Positions 18,115-27,471 of a DNA stretch of 64,000 nucleotides are shown here, piece by piece. A model generated the notes under the pieces. That model was given only the letters and a program-made list of their open reading frames with translations, was not told the origin of the DNA and did not search any database. The translations under genes and the position numbers were made by a program. How positions within the stretch are numbered: the stretch's first letter is position 1; each line of letters opens with the position of its first letter. Where the stretch lies: positions 17,091-81,090 of the forward strand of contig DWZD01000007.1 in assembly GCA_019118345.1 (NCBI GenBank), in the 5' to 3' direction. This stretch comes from Candidatus Desulfovibrio intestinavium (GTDB lineage Bacteria; Desulfobacterota; Desulfovibrionia; Desulfovibrionales; Desulfovibrionaceae).

Positions 18115-18606
18115 ATGCCGCAATGGATCATTCTGGGCTTTTGCCGGCTGGGGGTGGCGGGGCTTTCGCCGATCATGCCGGGAACCTGCGGCACGGCGCT
18201 GGCCTGTCTGCTGGCCCCGTGGTGCTTTCTGCCCCTGCCGCCGTGGGCGCGTCTCGGCCTGCTGGCGCTGCTGTTCGTGCTGGGCGCGCTGGCCGCCACG
18301 CGGGCCGAAATCCTGCTGGGCCGCAGCGATCCCGGGGAAGTGGTCATCGACGAACTGGTGGGCGTCTGGCTGGTGCTGCTGCCCTTTGCCTACTCGGCCA
18401 AGAGCGTGCCGTGGGATCTGCTGCTGGCGGCCTTTCTGCTGTTCCGCTTTTTCGACATGGTCAAGCCGTGGCCGGTGCGGGCATCGGAACGCTGGTTGCC
18501 CGGCGGCTGGGGCGTCATGCTGGATGACGTGGTGGCGGGCTGTCTGGCGCTTGTCTGTCTGACCCTGCTGTGCTGGCTGCTGGGCATCGTGCCGGGGAGA
18601 GGCTGA
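18115..18606 (+). CDS. pgpA: Phosphatidylglycerophosphatase A
   Basis: A 163-residue integral membrane enzyme that removes phosphate from phosphatidylglycerol phosphate to give phosphatidylglycerol. Family signatures are GLSPIMPGTCGT near the N-terminus, VVIDELVGVW in the middle and FFDMVKPWPV, with four predicted membrane segments. ATG 18115 is chosen for GGGGAGG 7 bases upstream; longer reading-frame extensions lack a ribosome site. Confidence 0.9.
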   Translation: MPQWIILGFCRLGVAGLSPIMPGTCGTALACLLAPWCFLPLPPWARLGLLALLFVLGALAATRAEILLGRSDPGEVVIDELVGVWLVLLPFAYSAKSVPWDLLLAAFLLFRFFDMVKPWPVRASERWLPGGWGVMLDDVVAGCLALVCLTLLCWLLGIVPGRG

Positions 18607-18680
18607 GACCGTTGCCGTGCCCGGTCTGCCGCCGTGTCGATGATATGCCGGGCGCGCTCGCTCCTGTGAGCGCAACGACG

Positions 18681-18719
18681 AAAAGCGCACCGCCTGCCCG
18701 GCAGGGCAGAGGGTGCGCT
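18681..18719 (-). terminator. Intrinsic terminator of infA
   Basis: On the minus strand AGCGCACC pairs with GGTGCGCT around an inner CTGCCC/GGGCAG hairpin. TTTTCG follows. Confidence 0.7.
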
Positions 18720-18742
18720 CCCCGTAAAAGCGGCGCGGGAGG

Positions 18743-18961
18743 CTACTTCATGCGGTAGGTGATGCGACCGCGCGTCAAATCGTAGGGGGAAAGCTCCACC
18801 TTCACGCGGTCGCCCGGCAGGATGCGGATGTAAAATTTGCGCATCTTGCCGGAAATGTGGGCCAGCACTTCGTGCCCGTTTTCCAGTTCGACCCGGAACA
18901 TGGCATTGGGCAGGGCTTCCTGCACCACGCCATCCACTTCAAAGGAACCTTCTTTGGCCAT
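18743..18961 (-). CDS. infA: Translation initiation factor IF-1
   Basis: A 72-residue S1-like OB-fold protein that binds the 30S A site during initiation. The sequence is canonical: [33 protein letters not shown], then [20 protein letters not shown] (quoted in parts). ATG 18961 is the family start; an upstream in-frame ATG six codons earlier is not used by homologues. Confidence 0.97.
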   Translation of the reverse strand: MAKEGSFEVDGVVQEALPNAMFRVELENGHEVLAHISGKMRKFYIRILPGDRVKVELSPYDLTRGRITYRMK

Positions 18962-19051
18962 GACGCCTCCCGATTGCATCTGTGTATCCGTTTAGACTAG
19001 CCGGAAAGCGGCTTGTCTGTCAAATGGCAAGCCGGGCCGGCGCATCGGGGA

Positions 19052-19840
19052 TCAGCGGGGCTTTTCCCCGTTGTGGGCGCGCCAGAGCAGCCAGGCTCCC
19101 ACGGCCATGAGCGGCAGGCAAAGCACCTGCCCCATGGTCAGCCAGCCGAAGGCCAGATAGCCGAGCTGCACATCCGGCACGCGCACGAATTCCACACCAA
19201 AGCGGAACAGGCCGTAGAGCAGGGCAAAAAGGCCGGACACCGCGCCCGGCGCGCGTTTCTTGGCCGAGAAAATCCAGAGCACCGCAAAAAGAACGAGGCC
19301 TTCCAGCAGGGCTTCGTACAGCTGGGAGGGGTGGCGCGGCCACGGCCCGCCGTGGGGAAAGATCATGGCCCAGGGCAGGTCGCTGGGCTTGCCCCACAAT
19401 TCGCCGTTGATGAAGTTGCCCATGCGCCCGAAAAAGAGACCCTGCGGCACCAGCGGCGCAATGAAGTCCGCCACCTCCAGAAAGCGGCGCTTGCGGGTAC
19501 GGGAAAAATACCAGAACGCGCCCACCACGCCCAGCAGGCCGCCGTGAAAGGACATGCCGCCGTTCCAGACCCGGAAGATTTCCAGCGGATCGCGGATGTA
19601 GTCCGCCAGATCGTAAAAGAGCACATAGCCGAGGCGCGCGCCGAGGATGACGCCCAGCATGACGAAGGTCAGCAGATCGTCCACGTCGCGCGGCTGCCAG
19701 CCCGAGCCGGGCCGGGCGGCCCGCAGGCGGCCCAGAATCCAGCCGCCCACAAAGGCAAAGAGATACATGAGGCCGTACCAGCGCAGTTGCAGCGAACCGA
19801 TGCTGAAGGCCACGGGATCGATCCGGGGAAAGGTCATCAT
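19052..19840 (-). CDS. lgt: Prolipoprotein diacylglyceryl transferase
   Basis: A 262-residue inner-membrane enzyme with about seven membrane segments. It transfers diacylglycerol from phosphatidylglycerol to the lipobox Cys of prolipoproteins. The Lgt signature region [13 protein letters not shown] is present (about residue 138), with [13 protein letters not shown] after it and the N-terminal RWYGLMY. The gene overlaps the end of moaC by 4 bases. It would modify the lipoproteins encoded in this window at 5012, 23657 and 60228, among others. Confidence 0.96.
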   Translation of the reverse strand: MMTFPRIDPVAFSIGSLQLRWYGLMYLFAFVGGWILGRLRAARPGSGWQPRDVDDLLTFVMLGVILGARLGYVLFYDLADYIRDPLEIFRVWNGGMSFHGGLLGVVGAFWYFSRTRKRRFLEVADFIAPLVPQGLFFGRMGNFINGELWGKPSDLPWAMIFPHGGPWPRHPSQLYEALLEGLVLFAVLWIFSAKKRAPGAVSGLFALLYGLFRFGVEFVRVPDVQLGYLAFGWLTMGQVLCLPLMAVGAWLLWRAHNGEKPR

Positions 19841-20355
19841 GCCTCAGCCCCCCGCAGGTCGGCGGGCAGACAGGCGTCCGGGGCCTCGAAGCGTCCGCTC
19901 TTGCCGCCGTCCTTGAGCAGCAGGCGCACGCGTTCGATGACGATATCGCGCTGCACGGCCTTGCACATGTCGTAAATGGTGGCCGCCGCCATCTGTGCGG
20001 CCACGATGGCTTCCATTTCCACGCCGGTGGGGCCGTCGGTGCGGGCCTCGCTCAGGATGCGGATGGTGGACGCGCCTGCGTCGATCTCGAAACGCACGTC
20101 CGCAAAGCTCAGGCCCAGCGGATGACACATGGGGATGAGTTCCGCCGTGCGCTTGGCGGCCATGATGCCGCCGATCTTGGCGCAGGTCAGCACGTCGCCC
20201 TTGGGCAGGGCCGCGCGCCGCAGCAAGTCCAGCGTTGACGGCGACAGGCGCACAAGCGCCTCGGCCACGGCCACGCGCCGGGTGGCGGGTTTGTGTCCGA
20301 CATCCACCATGCAGACGTTGCCGCGGCTGTCCAGATGGGAAAAGGCGTTGTCCAT
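19837..20355 (-). CDS. moaC: Cyclic pyranopterin monophosphate synthase MoaC
   Basis: A molybdenum cofactor synthesis enzyme of 172 residues that converts the radical SAM (MoaA) product to cyclic pyranopterin phosphate. Family motifs: [16 protein letters not shown], then [19 protein letters not shown] with PMCHPL, and [23 protein letters not shown] (quoted in parts). The start ATG 20355 gives the typical length; a longer frame continues upstream without homology. It overlaps lgt by 4 bases, so the two are co-translated. Confidence 0.94.
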   Translation of the reverse strand: MDNAFSHLDSRGNVCMVDVGHKPATRRVAVAEALVRLSPSTLDLLRRAALPKGDVLTCAKIGGIMAAKRTAELIPMCHPLGLSFADVRFEIDAGASTIRILSEARTDGPTGVEMEAIVAAQMAAATIYDMCKAVQRDIVIERVRLLLKDGGKSGRFEAPDACLPADLRGAEA

Positions 20356-20488
20356 GCAGTCCTCGATGGTATTGGTGTGGCTGTTCTCTTTACCGGAGGC
20401 CGGGCGCGGCGTCCAGTCCCGGCGCGGGCCGTGCCGCCGGAACGTCCCGGGCATACGGCGGCAACAGCCCTGCGCGCGTCGGCAGGCT

Positions 20489-21637
20489 TCAGCGCAGGCC
20501 CAGCCACCAGTCCAGCCCCTGCGCGGAGCGGGGCGGGGTGGGCGTCTGCCAGCCGGTATCGCGGCCGCTGTCCGGCAGATGGAAGCGCTCGCGCAGCAGG
20601 CGTGGCCCGCTGTCGCCATAGCCCAGTTCCACAAAGAGCTGGAAGGGCGCGCCGCCGCCTCTGGCCCGCAGGCGCATGATGCGACGCACCAGCCGCAGGC
20701 TGCTGCCGAAGCGATCGTCCGCAATGTCCAGATAGCCGCGCAGGGCCTGCGGCTGCGAGACGGTCGCGGCCTGACCGTCCGGCGCGGACACGGCATCGGC
20801 GGGGAGCAGGGCCGGCGGCAGGGGCCGGGTGAAAGGCAGCAGGCTGAAATCGAGAAATTCCCGGCAGACGTTGGACTGTTCCCGCAGGCTCGCGGCCAGC
20901 TGCGGGCTCAGGGCGGGCTGCGGCATGCCCCGTTCATGCACCCGCCCCAGGGCGGTCAGGCCGTCGGCGCGCACCACAAGGCCGTTGGGCTGCTCTTCCT
21001 CATAAAGCGCCCGCCAGTAGAAGGGGGCAAAGGCGTCCGGCAGCACCACCAGCCGCTCGATAGTCCGGCCCTGCGCGGTCAGATCCGCCCGGTAGGCGGC
21101 GGCAAGGTGACTGTTCAGGGCGAGGGCGCAGCCGGGATAGAGCAGCAGCCAGAGCAGGGCCAGCCGCGCCGGGCGCGTGCTGCCCCGGCGCAGGGCAAGG
21201 AAGGCCGCCGCCAGCAGGGGCAGAACCAGCAGGAGATCCACGATGAATACCCCGTTGAGGCGTATCCGTTCCGCCGAGAAGGGCAGAAAGATCATGGTGC
21301 CGTAGGTGGTGATGCAGTCCAGCCAGATATGCAGGAGGATCAGCCCGCCGAAAAAGAGCCAGACCAGTGGCAGCGGCCAGCGGTCTGGCGTGTCCCGCTT
21401 CCAGAGGGGGCGGGCCGCCAGCGCCGCCAGCAGGGCCAGCAGCGGCAGGTAGAACAGGGAATGGGTGATGCCGCGATGCAGTTGCAGAAATTGCAGCGGC
21501 CCGCGAATGAAGGCGATGTCGATATCGGGCAGGGCGGCCACCAGCGCGGCCAGGGGCACGGCCCAGCGGGTAGCGGGACGGCGGGGCAGGGCCAGCAGGG
21601 CCACGGCCCCGGAAGCGGCATGGGTTACGGGATCCAT
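20489..21637 (-). CDS. YdjM-like membrane-bound metal-dependent hydrolase
   Basis: 382 residues. The N-terminal half carries membrane segments and the family metal-site pattern: [10 protein letters not shown] with an early His, ALPDIDIAF with acidic residues, then LHRGITHS and [13 protein letters not shown]. This is the DUF457/YdjM inner-membrane hydrolase family, one member of which is LexA-regulated in E. coli. The C-terminal 190 residues form an extra soluble domain not found in short family members. The substrate is unknown. It is preceded on the same strand by three envelope genes. Confidence 0.75.
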   Translation of the reverse strand: MDPVTHAASGAVALLALPRRPATRWAVPLAALVAALPDIDIAFIRGPLQFLQLHRGITHSLFYLPLLALLAALAARPLWKRDTPDRWPLPLVWLFFGGLILLHIWLDCITTYGTMIFLPFSAERIRLNGVFIVDLLLVLPLLAAAFLALRRGSTRPARLALLWLLLYPGCALALNSHLAAAYRADLTAQGRTIERLVVLPDAFAPFYWRALYEEEQPNGLVVRADGLTALGRVHERGMPQPALSPQLAASLREQSNVCREFLDFSLLPFTRPLPPALLPADAVSAPDGQAATVSQPQALRGYLDIADDRFGSSLRLVRRIMRLRARGGGAPFQLFVELGYGDSGPRLLRERFHLPDSGRDTGWQTPTPPRSAQGLDWWLGLR

Positions 21638-21670
21638 TGTTTCCTCGAACGGAGTCGTTGTGACGGCTGA

Positions 21671-22120
21671 TCAGCGGCATGGCGGCACGAGAAAGCCGTG
21701 TTCTCGTGCGTTTTGCGGCGGGAAGGGCGGGCGCTTTCCCGGTCTGCGCCTCATGTTGTCGTGTCCCTGTGTCGGCGGGGCTGCCGCCGCCGGATCTCGC
21801 AGCGGCAGACTCGCGACCGTTTCCGGCTCTTCCGGCAGCGGGGCGTCCGTCGCGCCCGCCTCAAGCCGGAGGGCGTACCACGCCGTATCCTCTGTCAGCG
21901 GCCGCCGCAGCGCAAAGACGGTAAACAGGCGCTGCGGCGCCATGCGCAATTGGAGCTTGAACAACTGCCACCGACTGCGCCGCAGGCGGGAACTCTCCGG
22001 CGCCGGGGCACAGAAAAAGAGGGTCAGCGCGACGAACGTTGTGACGTCCGTCAGCAGGAGGCAGACGGCAGCCCCCGTCAGGAAAACACCAAGCACTTGC
22101 AGCAGCGTCAGCAATTCCAC
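21671..22120 (-). CDS. Small membrane protein of unknown function
   Basis: I place the start at a GTG at 22120, because GGAGA lies 5 bases upstream and translation then begins directly with a hydrophobic helix (VELLTLLQVLGVF) and a second one ending in FVALTLFFCAPA. That gives 149 residues and no overlap with the gene before. An ATG at 22228 behind GAGGG is an alternative that would overlap its neighbour. The C-terminal part is basic and Pro-rich. It appears to belong with the next three upstream genes; no family recognised. Confidence 0.45.
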   Translation of the reverse strand: MELLTLLQVLGVFLTGAAVCLLLTDVTTFVALTLFFCAPAPESSRLRRSRWQLFKLQLRMAPQRLFTVFALRRPLTEDTAWYALRLEAGATDAPLPEEPETVASLPLRDPAAAAPPTQGHDNMRRRPGKRPPFPPQNAREHGFLVPPCR

Positions 22121-22178
22121 GAAATCTCCGTTTGCCGGGCCGTGTTGCGGCCGGCGGGCGGCACGGCGCTGCCCGGCC

Positions 22179-22781
22179 TTATTCGAGCTTGTCCCTGCGG
22201 GCCAGTCGCTGCCGTTTCCACGCCGCATACTGTGCCCTCCGCGAGTCCGCGCGGGAGTCGGCGTCATCCCTGCGGCGCGCGCGAGCGGGCCGAATGGCGC
22301 CAAAATAGAGGGCGAGAACCAGCGCGATGAACAGGCCCGGGCCGAATATCCTCATGTCCTGGAGCAGGGACATGAGGGTCTCGGCCACGGAGGGACGGGC
22401 CTCCTCCGCAAAGGCGCCGGCCGCTGTGTGCGGGAATCGCGGGGGAGCCGCAATGTCGCGCAGGACGTCTTCCCTGTCGTCCGGCTCGGCGTAGTTGCGG
22501 CCTGCCGCCTGCTTGCGCCGTGCCGCCGCCTGCTCCGCCATGTCCACGAGCTGGAACAGCTGCTGAATCCGCTGCAGCCTGACCAGTTCCTCCACAGTGG
22601 CCTGTTGGGCGGCGCTCATGTCCGCCTCGTCGGCCTGCGCCGTTGAAGCCGCCGGGAAAAGGCAGAGCATGAGCAGCGGCAGACAGGCAAGGCCGCGCGG
22701 CAGGAACCGGCGGTCGATGGTACGGCGGGGCAGGATTGCCCGGGCGGCGTTGCCGATGGTGGGGCGGGATGGGGATTTCAT
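22179..22781 (-). CDS. Exported membrane protein with YAAW-type tail
   Basis: 200 residues starting behind GGGAGAAG. An N-terminal signal-like helix (CLPLLMLCLFPAASTAQA) is followed by a Gln/Ala-rich helical stretch (LQRIQQLFQLVDMAEQAAA), a second membrane segment near residue 160 (IFGPGLFIALVLALYFGAI) and a basic C-terminus with YAAWKRQRLARR. The upstream neighbour has the same order of parts and a matching tail (YAAWLRQRRLH). Function unknown. Confidence 0.6.
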   Translation of the reverse strand: MKSPSRPTIGNAARAILPRRTIDRRFLPRGLACLPLLMLCLFPAASTAQADEADMSAAQQATVEELVRLQRIQQLFQLVDMAEQAAARRKQAAGRNYAEPDDREDVLRDIAAPPRFPHTAAGAFAEEARPSVAETLMSLLQDMRIFGPGLFIALVLALYFGAIRPARARRRDDADSRADSRRAQYAAWKRQRLARRDKLE

Positions 22782-22866
22782 GCGGCTTCTCCCTGGCATT
22801 CGGACTGTGGCTGAGCGTGAAAAACGGGTGCGCGGCAATCATGCGGCCCGGCGGCGGCACGCGGCA

Positions 22867-23652
22867 TCATGACTTCCTGTTCATATGGAGCCGGCGCTGC
22901 CGCAACCATGCCGCGTAACGGCCTTCCATCGCCTGTCCGGCAGGGGGCGGCGTCGCGCCGGACTGCGGCGGGACGGCACGGTTTGCGGCTTCCGTCGCTT
23001 GCGGCGTTCCCGTCGCGCCGGGCTGCGGCACATCGTCCTGTCGGGCGGCGGGTGTTCCCCAAGCCTTCCACTTGCGCACCAGCCGCAGTATCCATTTGAC
23101 ATAGAGCGGAAGTTCCTCTTGCCAAACGACGTACTTCGTATGGGGATGCTCCATCATGTATTTTTCGATCTTTTTTTTGGCGGCGGCCTGACGCTGCAAA
23201 TCCTCAGCGCCATTATCCTCATTTGTCCAAATGGTGAGCGGGAATTTTCCGCTTCTGAAGACCGCCCAAGGGCCCGCCCCGAACTTGAAGGCGTTATAGA
23301 AAAGGAATGCCATAAAAGCAAGGAAAAGCAGTGTCTTGGCTGCTTCCCAGGTCTGGTGGCGGCGTTCGGCCGCCCTTTCCTCGAAGTCGAGCGAGGCCAG
23401 CCTTTCCTTCTCGGGCCGGTACCATTCGGGGCAGTCGTCAGGGGCGTCGCGGGGCGGTTCGGACGGTTGTGCCGCCGCCGTGTCCTGCGGGCCCGTGCCC
23501 GGGAGCGGCTGCGCCAGCTCTTCGCGCAGCTCCCTGAGCCGTCCGGCCATGTCCGCCATCCCGGCCGGTTCCGCGACCGCGACGGACGCCGGAGCCAGGC
23601 AGAGGCAGAGCGCCCACAGGCAGAGGAGCAGTCCCGGCAGTCGCACGGCCAT
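22867..23652 (-). CDS. Exported membrane protein with YAAW-type tail (larger relative)
   Basis: 261 residues: signal peptide (LLLCLWALCLCLAPASVAVA), an acidic, Pro-rich periplasmic stretch, one central membrane helix near residue 107 (TLLFLAFMAFLFYNAFKFG), a charged domain with HTKYVVWQEELPLYVKW, then a low-complexity linker and the C-terminal YAAWLRQRRLHMNRKS. The ATG sits 4 bases after the end of the upstream lipoprotein gene, with AGGGGG overlapping that end. The layout resembles its downstream neighbour. No family recognised. Confidence 0.6.
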   Translation of the reverse strand: MAVRLPGLLLCLWALCLCLAPASVAVAEPAGMADMAGRLRELREELAQPLPGTGPQDTAAAQPSEPPRDAPDDCPEWYRPEKERLASLDFEERAAERRHQTWEAAKTLLFLAFMAFLFYNAFKFGAGPWAVFRSGKFPLTIWTNEDNGAEDLQRQAAAKKKIEKYMMEHPHTKYVVWQEELPLYVKWILRLVRKWKAWGTPAARQDDVPQPGATGTPQATEAANRAVPPQSGATPPPAGQAMEGRYAAWLRQRRLHMNRKS

Positions 23653-23656
23653 CCCC

Positions 23657-23986
23657 CTACTGCCGGAAGGGACTGCGCTGGCGCGGCACTTCGCGGTATT
23701 CCGGGGACTCGGGATTCACGCGGTTGTGGTAGCGGTTGATATAGTTGCGGTAGGCATCCAGCCGGGCTTGCTGCATCTGCATCATGATGTTCGGTTGATT
23801 GTAGTAATAGAGGCGCCGCTGTATGGGATTGGCCCCGGTAAAAGGCTGGCGCAGGCTGTCCACCGAGCTGACGCCGAGGGCTTCGCCGTCCGGCTCGGAC
23901 GTGCCGGTGCCGATATCCTTCGGCCCGCAGGCCGGGAGCAGGGCGAGCGTCAGCAGCAGGGGGAGCAGAATGGCAATGCGTCTCAT
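23657..23986 (-). CDS. Small lipoprotein heading the YAAW envelope gene set
   Basis: 109 residues. MRRIAILLPLLLTLALLPAC is a signal peptide with lipobox LPAC, so the mature protein is anchored by lipid. The mature part is rich in Tyr, Asn and Gln (RRLYYYNQPNIMMQMQQARL, then YRNYINRYHNRVN). It is the first gene of a minus-strand set running to about 20489. Function unknown. Confidence 0.65.
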   Translation of the reverse strand: MRRIAILLPLLLTLALLPACGPKDIGTGTSEPDGEALGVSSVDSLRQPFTGANPIQRRLYYYNQPNIMMQMQQARLDAYRNYINRYHNRVNPESPEYREVPRQRSPFRQ

Positions 23987-24174
23987 GGCATGAGCATAGC
24001 CGCAGACGCTGCAGGAGGCAAGCGGCGCGCGACCGCCGGAAAGGCGGCGGACGGGCGGGCGAGTTGACCTTTGCTCGGCCTGCGGATATAATCGTTCATT
24101 ACGGTGACGGGGCTGCCCGTCGTGTACCGGAACCACATCAAGCGTCGGATATTCCGCAAGGGAGCGGCCAGCGT

Positions 24175-24963
24175 ATGGACAAAACCGTGGAGAACGGCAC
24201 ACCGCAACATGGAGGCAAGGCTCCGCACAAGGGGGTCTACGTTCTGCCCAATCTCATTACGTCCCTGAGCATGTTCATGGGCTTTCTCTGCATGGTCTGG
24301 GCCGTGCAGGGCCGCTTTGAGGCGGCGGTCTGCGCCATCTTCCTCTCCGCCCTGCTGGACGGCATGGACGGCAAGGTGGCCCGCCTCACCGGCACGGCCA
24401 GCGAGTTCGGCGTGCAGTATGACTCCCTGGCCGATCTGGTGGCCTTCGGGGTGGCGCCGGCCATGCTCATGTGGCAGTGGCAGCTGGGCTGCTTCGGTCG
24501 CTGGGGCGTGGCCGCGGCTTTCCTCTATGCCGCCTGCGGCGCGCTGCGTCTGGCGCGCTTCAACGTGAGCACCACCTTCGTGAGCAAGCGTTTCTTCATC
24601 GGGCTGCCCATTCCGGCAGGCGGCTGCACGCTGGCGACCTTCGTGCTCTTTGCCGGCGCGCTGCCGGATGTTTTCGCGCCCGCCATTCCCGTCCTCAGCT
24701 TTTTGCTCGTCATTTTCATCGGCCTGCTCATGGTCAGCAAGGTGCGGTATTTTTCCTTCAAGGAATATGACTTCCTGCGCGCCCATCCCATTCGCTCGCT
24801 GGTGGGCGCCCTGCTGGCCCTCGGGCTGGTCTATGCCCAGCCGCGCATTTTCGGCTTTCTGCTCTGCGCCGTCTATATCGTGGGGGGCATCGTCTATACC
24901 CTCGTGATCCTGCCCCGGCGCAATCGCCAGATTGCGCGCGCCCTGTCCTCGCCGGAGGAGTAG
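24175..24963 (+). CDS. pssA: CDP-diacylglycerol-serine O-phosphatidyltransferase
   Basis: A 262-residue membrane enzyme that makes phosphatidylserine from CDP-diacylglycerol and serine. The CDP-alcohol phosphotransferase signature DGMDGKVAR...G...D...D is complete (from about residue 61, ending YDSLADLVAFG). Several membrane segments follow. Start ATG 24175 lies behind AAGGGAG, somewhat distant. It is followed by psd, so the two steps to phosphatidylethanolamine are encoded together. Confidence 0.93.
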   Translation: MDKTVENGTPQHGGKAPHKGVYVLPNLITSLSMFMGFLCMVWAVQGRFEAAVCAIFLSALLDGMDGKVARLTGTASEFGVQYDSLADLVAFGVAPAMLMWQWQLGCFGRWGVAAAFLYAACGALRLARFNVSTTFVSKRFFIGLPIPAGGCTLATFVLFAGALPDVFAPAIPVLSFLLVIFIGLLMVSKVRYFSFKEYDFLRAHPIRSLVGALLALGLVYAQPRIFGFLLCAVYIVGGIVYTLVILPRRNRQIARALSSPEE

Positions 24964-25076
24964 CCCGCGCGGCCCGGGACAGGCAAGGCCCGCCGTGAGG
25001 CGTTCCCCGGCGAAGGGCCGGGCCCGCCGAGGGGCGTCCCCGTCCCCCCCCCGTTTCAGCACCCCAAGGAGAATCT

Positions 25077-25730
25077 ATGCATCCCGCCCGTTGCGGCATC
25101 ACGCCCGAAGGCTGGCCGGTCATCGGCCTTACCGCCCTGGCCGCCCTCGTCCTTGCCCTGCTGGATTGCGGCCTGCCTGCCGTGCTCCTGCTGCTGCTCT
25201 GCTGGTTTTCTCTTTTCTTCTTCCGCGATCCCGAGCGCGTCGTGCCGCAGGAAAAAGGGGCTGCCGTGAGTCCTGCCGACGGGCGCGTCATCCGCATCGA
25301 GGAGCGCCCGGATCCCGTCACCGGCGAGCGCCGCCAGTGCCTGAGCATCTTCATGAACGTCTTTAGCGTGCACGTGAACCGCAGCCCCGTCGAGGCCGCC
25401 CGGGTGGAGGAAATCCGCTACTGGCCGGGCAAGTTCCTCAATGCCGCCTACGACAAGGCCGCCGAGGAGAACGAGCGCTGCGCCCTGCGCCTGTCGCATT
25501 CCGTGGACGGCTCGTCGTGGACGGTGGTGCAGATCGCGGGCCTCATTGCCCGGCGCATCGTCTGCCGGGCCGAGGAGGGCGACCGGCTGGCGCGCGGCGA
25601 GCGCTTCGGCATGATCCGCTTCGGTTCCCGCGTTGACCTTTATCTGCCCGAAAGCTATGCTCCTGCCGTTTTTGTCGGGGAGCGCGTCTTTGCCGGGCAA
25701 AGCATCGTGGCCCGGCGCAAGACCCCGTAG
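25077..25730 (+). CDS. psd: Phosphatidylserine decarboxylase proenzyme, short type
   Basis: 217 residues, the length of the short, PSD-A-like class. It decarboxylates phosphatidylserine to phosphatidylethanolamine using a pyruvoyl group formed by self-cleavage. The cleavage site is the Gly-Ser of [12 protein letters not shown] (about residue 184). Two N-terminal hydrophobic segments anchor it at the membrane, and VSPADGRV and [10 protein letters not shown] are family motifs. AAGGAGAAT precedes the ATG. It follows pssA by about 110 bases. Confidence 0.93.
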   Translation: MHPARCGITPEGWPVIGLTALAALVLALLDCGLPAVLLLLLCWFSLFFFRDPERVVPQEKGAAVSPADGRVIRIEERPDPVTGERRQCLSIFMNVFSVHVNRSPVEAARVEEIRYWPGKFLNAAYDKAAEENERCALRLSHSVDGSSWTVVQIAGLIARRIVCRAEEGDRLARGERFGMIRFGSRVDLYLPESYAPAVFVGERVFAGQSIVARRKTP

Positions 25731-25745
25731 GCCCGTCCCAGCCTT

Positions 25746-25819
25746 GGCGCGGAACGGACGCGCGGAAGGCGCCGCGGCGTCCCGGCTGACCGGCAGCTGA
25801 AGGCTGCCCGTTCCGCGCC
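25746..25819 (+). promoter_or_regulatory. Foldable three-way leader upstream of leuA
   Basis: An outer stem GGCGCGGAACGG (25746-25757) with CCGTTCCGCGCC (25808-25819) encloses two hairpins: GGACGC/GCGTCC (25756-25782) and GGCAGC/GCTGCC (25792-25808). It ends 29 bases before the leuA start. No leucine-rich leader peptide and no T run were seen, so it is not a classic attenuator. It could be a regulatory RNA or a palindromic element. Confidence 0.4.
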
Positions 25820-25848
25820 GGTGCGCCGCCACCAGAGGAGATACCGAT

Positions 25849-27396
25849 ATGGACAACATGGTTTATTTCTTCGATACCACCCTGCGCGACGGCGAACAGT
25901 CGCCGGGCGCGACCATGAACTTGCAGGAAAAACTCCGTCTGGCCCATCAGCTGGAAGTGCTGGGCGTGGACATCATGGAGGCGGGCTTCCCGGCCTCCAG
26001 CCCCGGCGACTTTGCATCCGTGCGCACCATTGCCGAACAGGCGGGCGACATTCAGGTGGCCGGTCTGGCCCGCTGCGTGGATGGGGACATCGACCGCTGC
26101 TGGGAGGCCGTCAAGGTGGCCCGGCGGCCCCGCATCCATACCTTCCTTTCCACTTCGCCCCTGCACATGAAGCACAAACTGCGCAAGGAACCCGAGGTGG
26201 TATTGCAGATGATCGAAGCCGGGGTGCGGCGCTGCGCGAGCTATACGGACAATGTGGAGTTTTCCGCCGAGGACGCCTCCCGCTCGGACAGGGACTTCCT
26301 CTGCCGGGTGGTGGAAACGGCCATCAAGGCCGGGGCGACCACCATCAACCTGCCGGACACCGTGGGCTATGCCCAGCCCGACGAATTTGCCGCGCTCATC
26401 AAATACGTCATCGAGAACACGCCCAACAGCGACAAGGCCATTTTCAGCGTGCACTGCCACAATGACCTCGGTCTGGCCGTGGCCAATACCCTGGCCGCCC
26501 TGCGCGTGGGCGCGCGGCAGGCCGAGGTGACCATCGGCGGCATCGGCGAGCGCGCGGGCAATGCCGCGCTGGAAGAGGTGGTCATGGCCCTGCGCGTGCG
26601 CCATGACCTCTATCATCTGGAGCATCATATCCATACCGAACAGCTCTATCCCTCCTGCCGCCTGCTCTCCATGACCATCGGCCAGCCCATTGCCAACAAC
26701 AAGGCCATTGTGGGGGCCAATGCCTTTGCGCACGAGTCGGGCATCCATCAGGATGGCATGCTCAAGAACCGCGAAACCTACGAGATCATGACCCCGCAAT
26801 CCGTGGGCCGCACGGAATCCAGTCTGGTCATCGGCAAGCATTCGGGCCGCAACGCGGTGCGCAACAAGTTCGAGAGCATGGGCTACAAGCTGGACGACGA
26901 GCAGCTGCAGCTCGTGTTCGAGGCCGTGAAGAAGCTGGCCGACTGCAAGAAGACCCTGCACGACGACGACCTCATGGCGCTGGTGCAGGAAGAGGTCTAC
27001 CGCATGCCCGACCGCTTCCGGCTGCGCCATGTGAGCGTGCAGAGTTCCGACGCGGGCGGCGTGCCGCCCACGGCCGCTGTGCTCATGGACATCGACGGCA
27101 TGGAGCGCAGCGGCGCGGGCTTCGGCGTGGGGCCGGTGGATGCCATCTTCAATGTCATCAATGACATGCTGGGCCGCGAACCGGAGCTGGAACAGTATGC
27201 CATCAATGCCATCACCAGCGGCACGGACGCCCTCGGCGAAGTGACCGTGCGCTTGGGCGAGGGCAATTTCAAGGCCGTGGGCCGGGGGGCGCATCCCGAC
27301 ATTCTCGTGGCCAGCGCCCGGGCCTATGTGAACGCGCTCAACAATCTTGCCAAGAAGGAAAAGGAAGGCGAACGCCTGCATTGCCAGCACGGCTAG
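25849..27396 (+). CDS. leuA: 2-isopropylmalate synthase
   Basis: The first step of leucine synthesis: acetyl-CoA plus 2-oxoisovalerate gives 2-isopropylmalate. 515 residues. A TIM-barrel catalytic domain begins FFDTTLRDGEQSPGATM and contains the metal-binding HCHNDLGLAVAN and the GIGERAGNA loop. The C-terminal LeuA dimer (allosteric) domain covers about residues 385-505, so leucine feedback is expected. GAGGAG precedes the ATG. It is the first gene of leuACDB, all the same strand. Confidence 0.97.
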   Translation: MDNMVYFFDTTLRDGEQSPGATMNLQEKLRLAHQLEVLGVDIMEAGFPASSPGDFASVRTIAEQAGDIQVAGLARCVDGDIDRCWEAVKVARRPRIHTFLSTSPLHMKHKLRKEPEVVLQMIEAGVRRCASYTDNVEFSAEDASRSDRDFLCRVVETAIKAGATTINLPDTVGYAQPDEFAALIKYVIENTPNSDKAIFSVHCHNDLGLAVANTLAALRVGARQAEVTIGGIGERAGNAALEEVVMALRVRHDLYHLEHHIHTEQLYPSCRLLSMTIGQPIANNKAIVGANAFAHESGIHQDGMLKNRETYEIMTPQSVGRTESSLVIGKHSGRNAVRNKFESMGYKLDDEQLQLVFEAVKKLADCKKTLHDDDLMALVQEEVYRMPDRFRLRHVSVQSSDAGGVPPTAAVLMDIDGMERSGAGFGVGPVDAIFNVINDMLGREPELEQYAINAITSGTDALGEVTVRLGEGNFKAVGRGAHPDILVASARAYVNALNNLAKKEKEGERLHCQHG

Positions 27397-27471
27397 CGTC
27401 CGCGATGACGCACGGGCGAACGTATTTTCTCATATCCGGCGGCCGGGAGCCGCCGCAAAGGAGTTTCGGGT

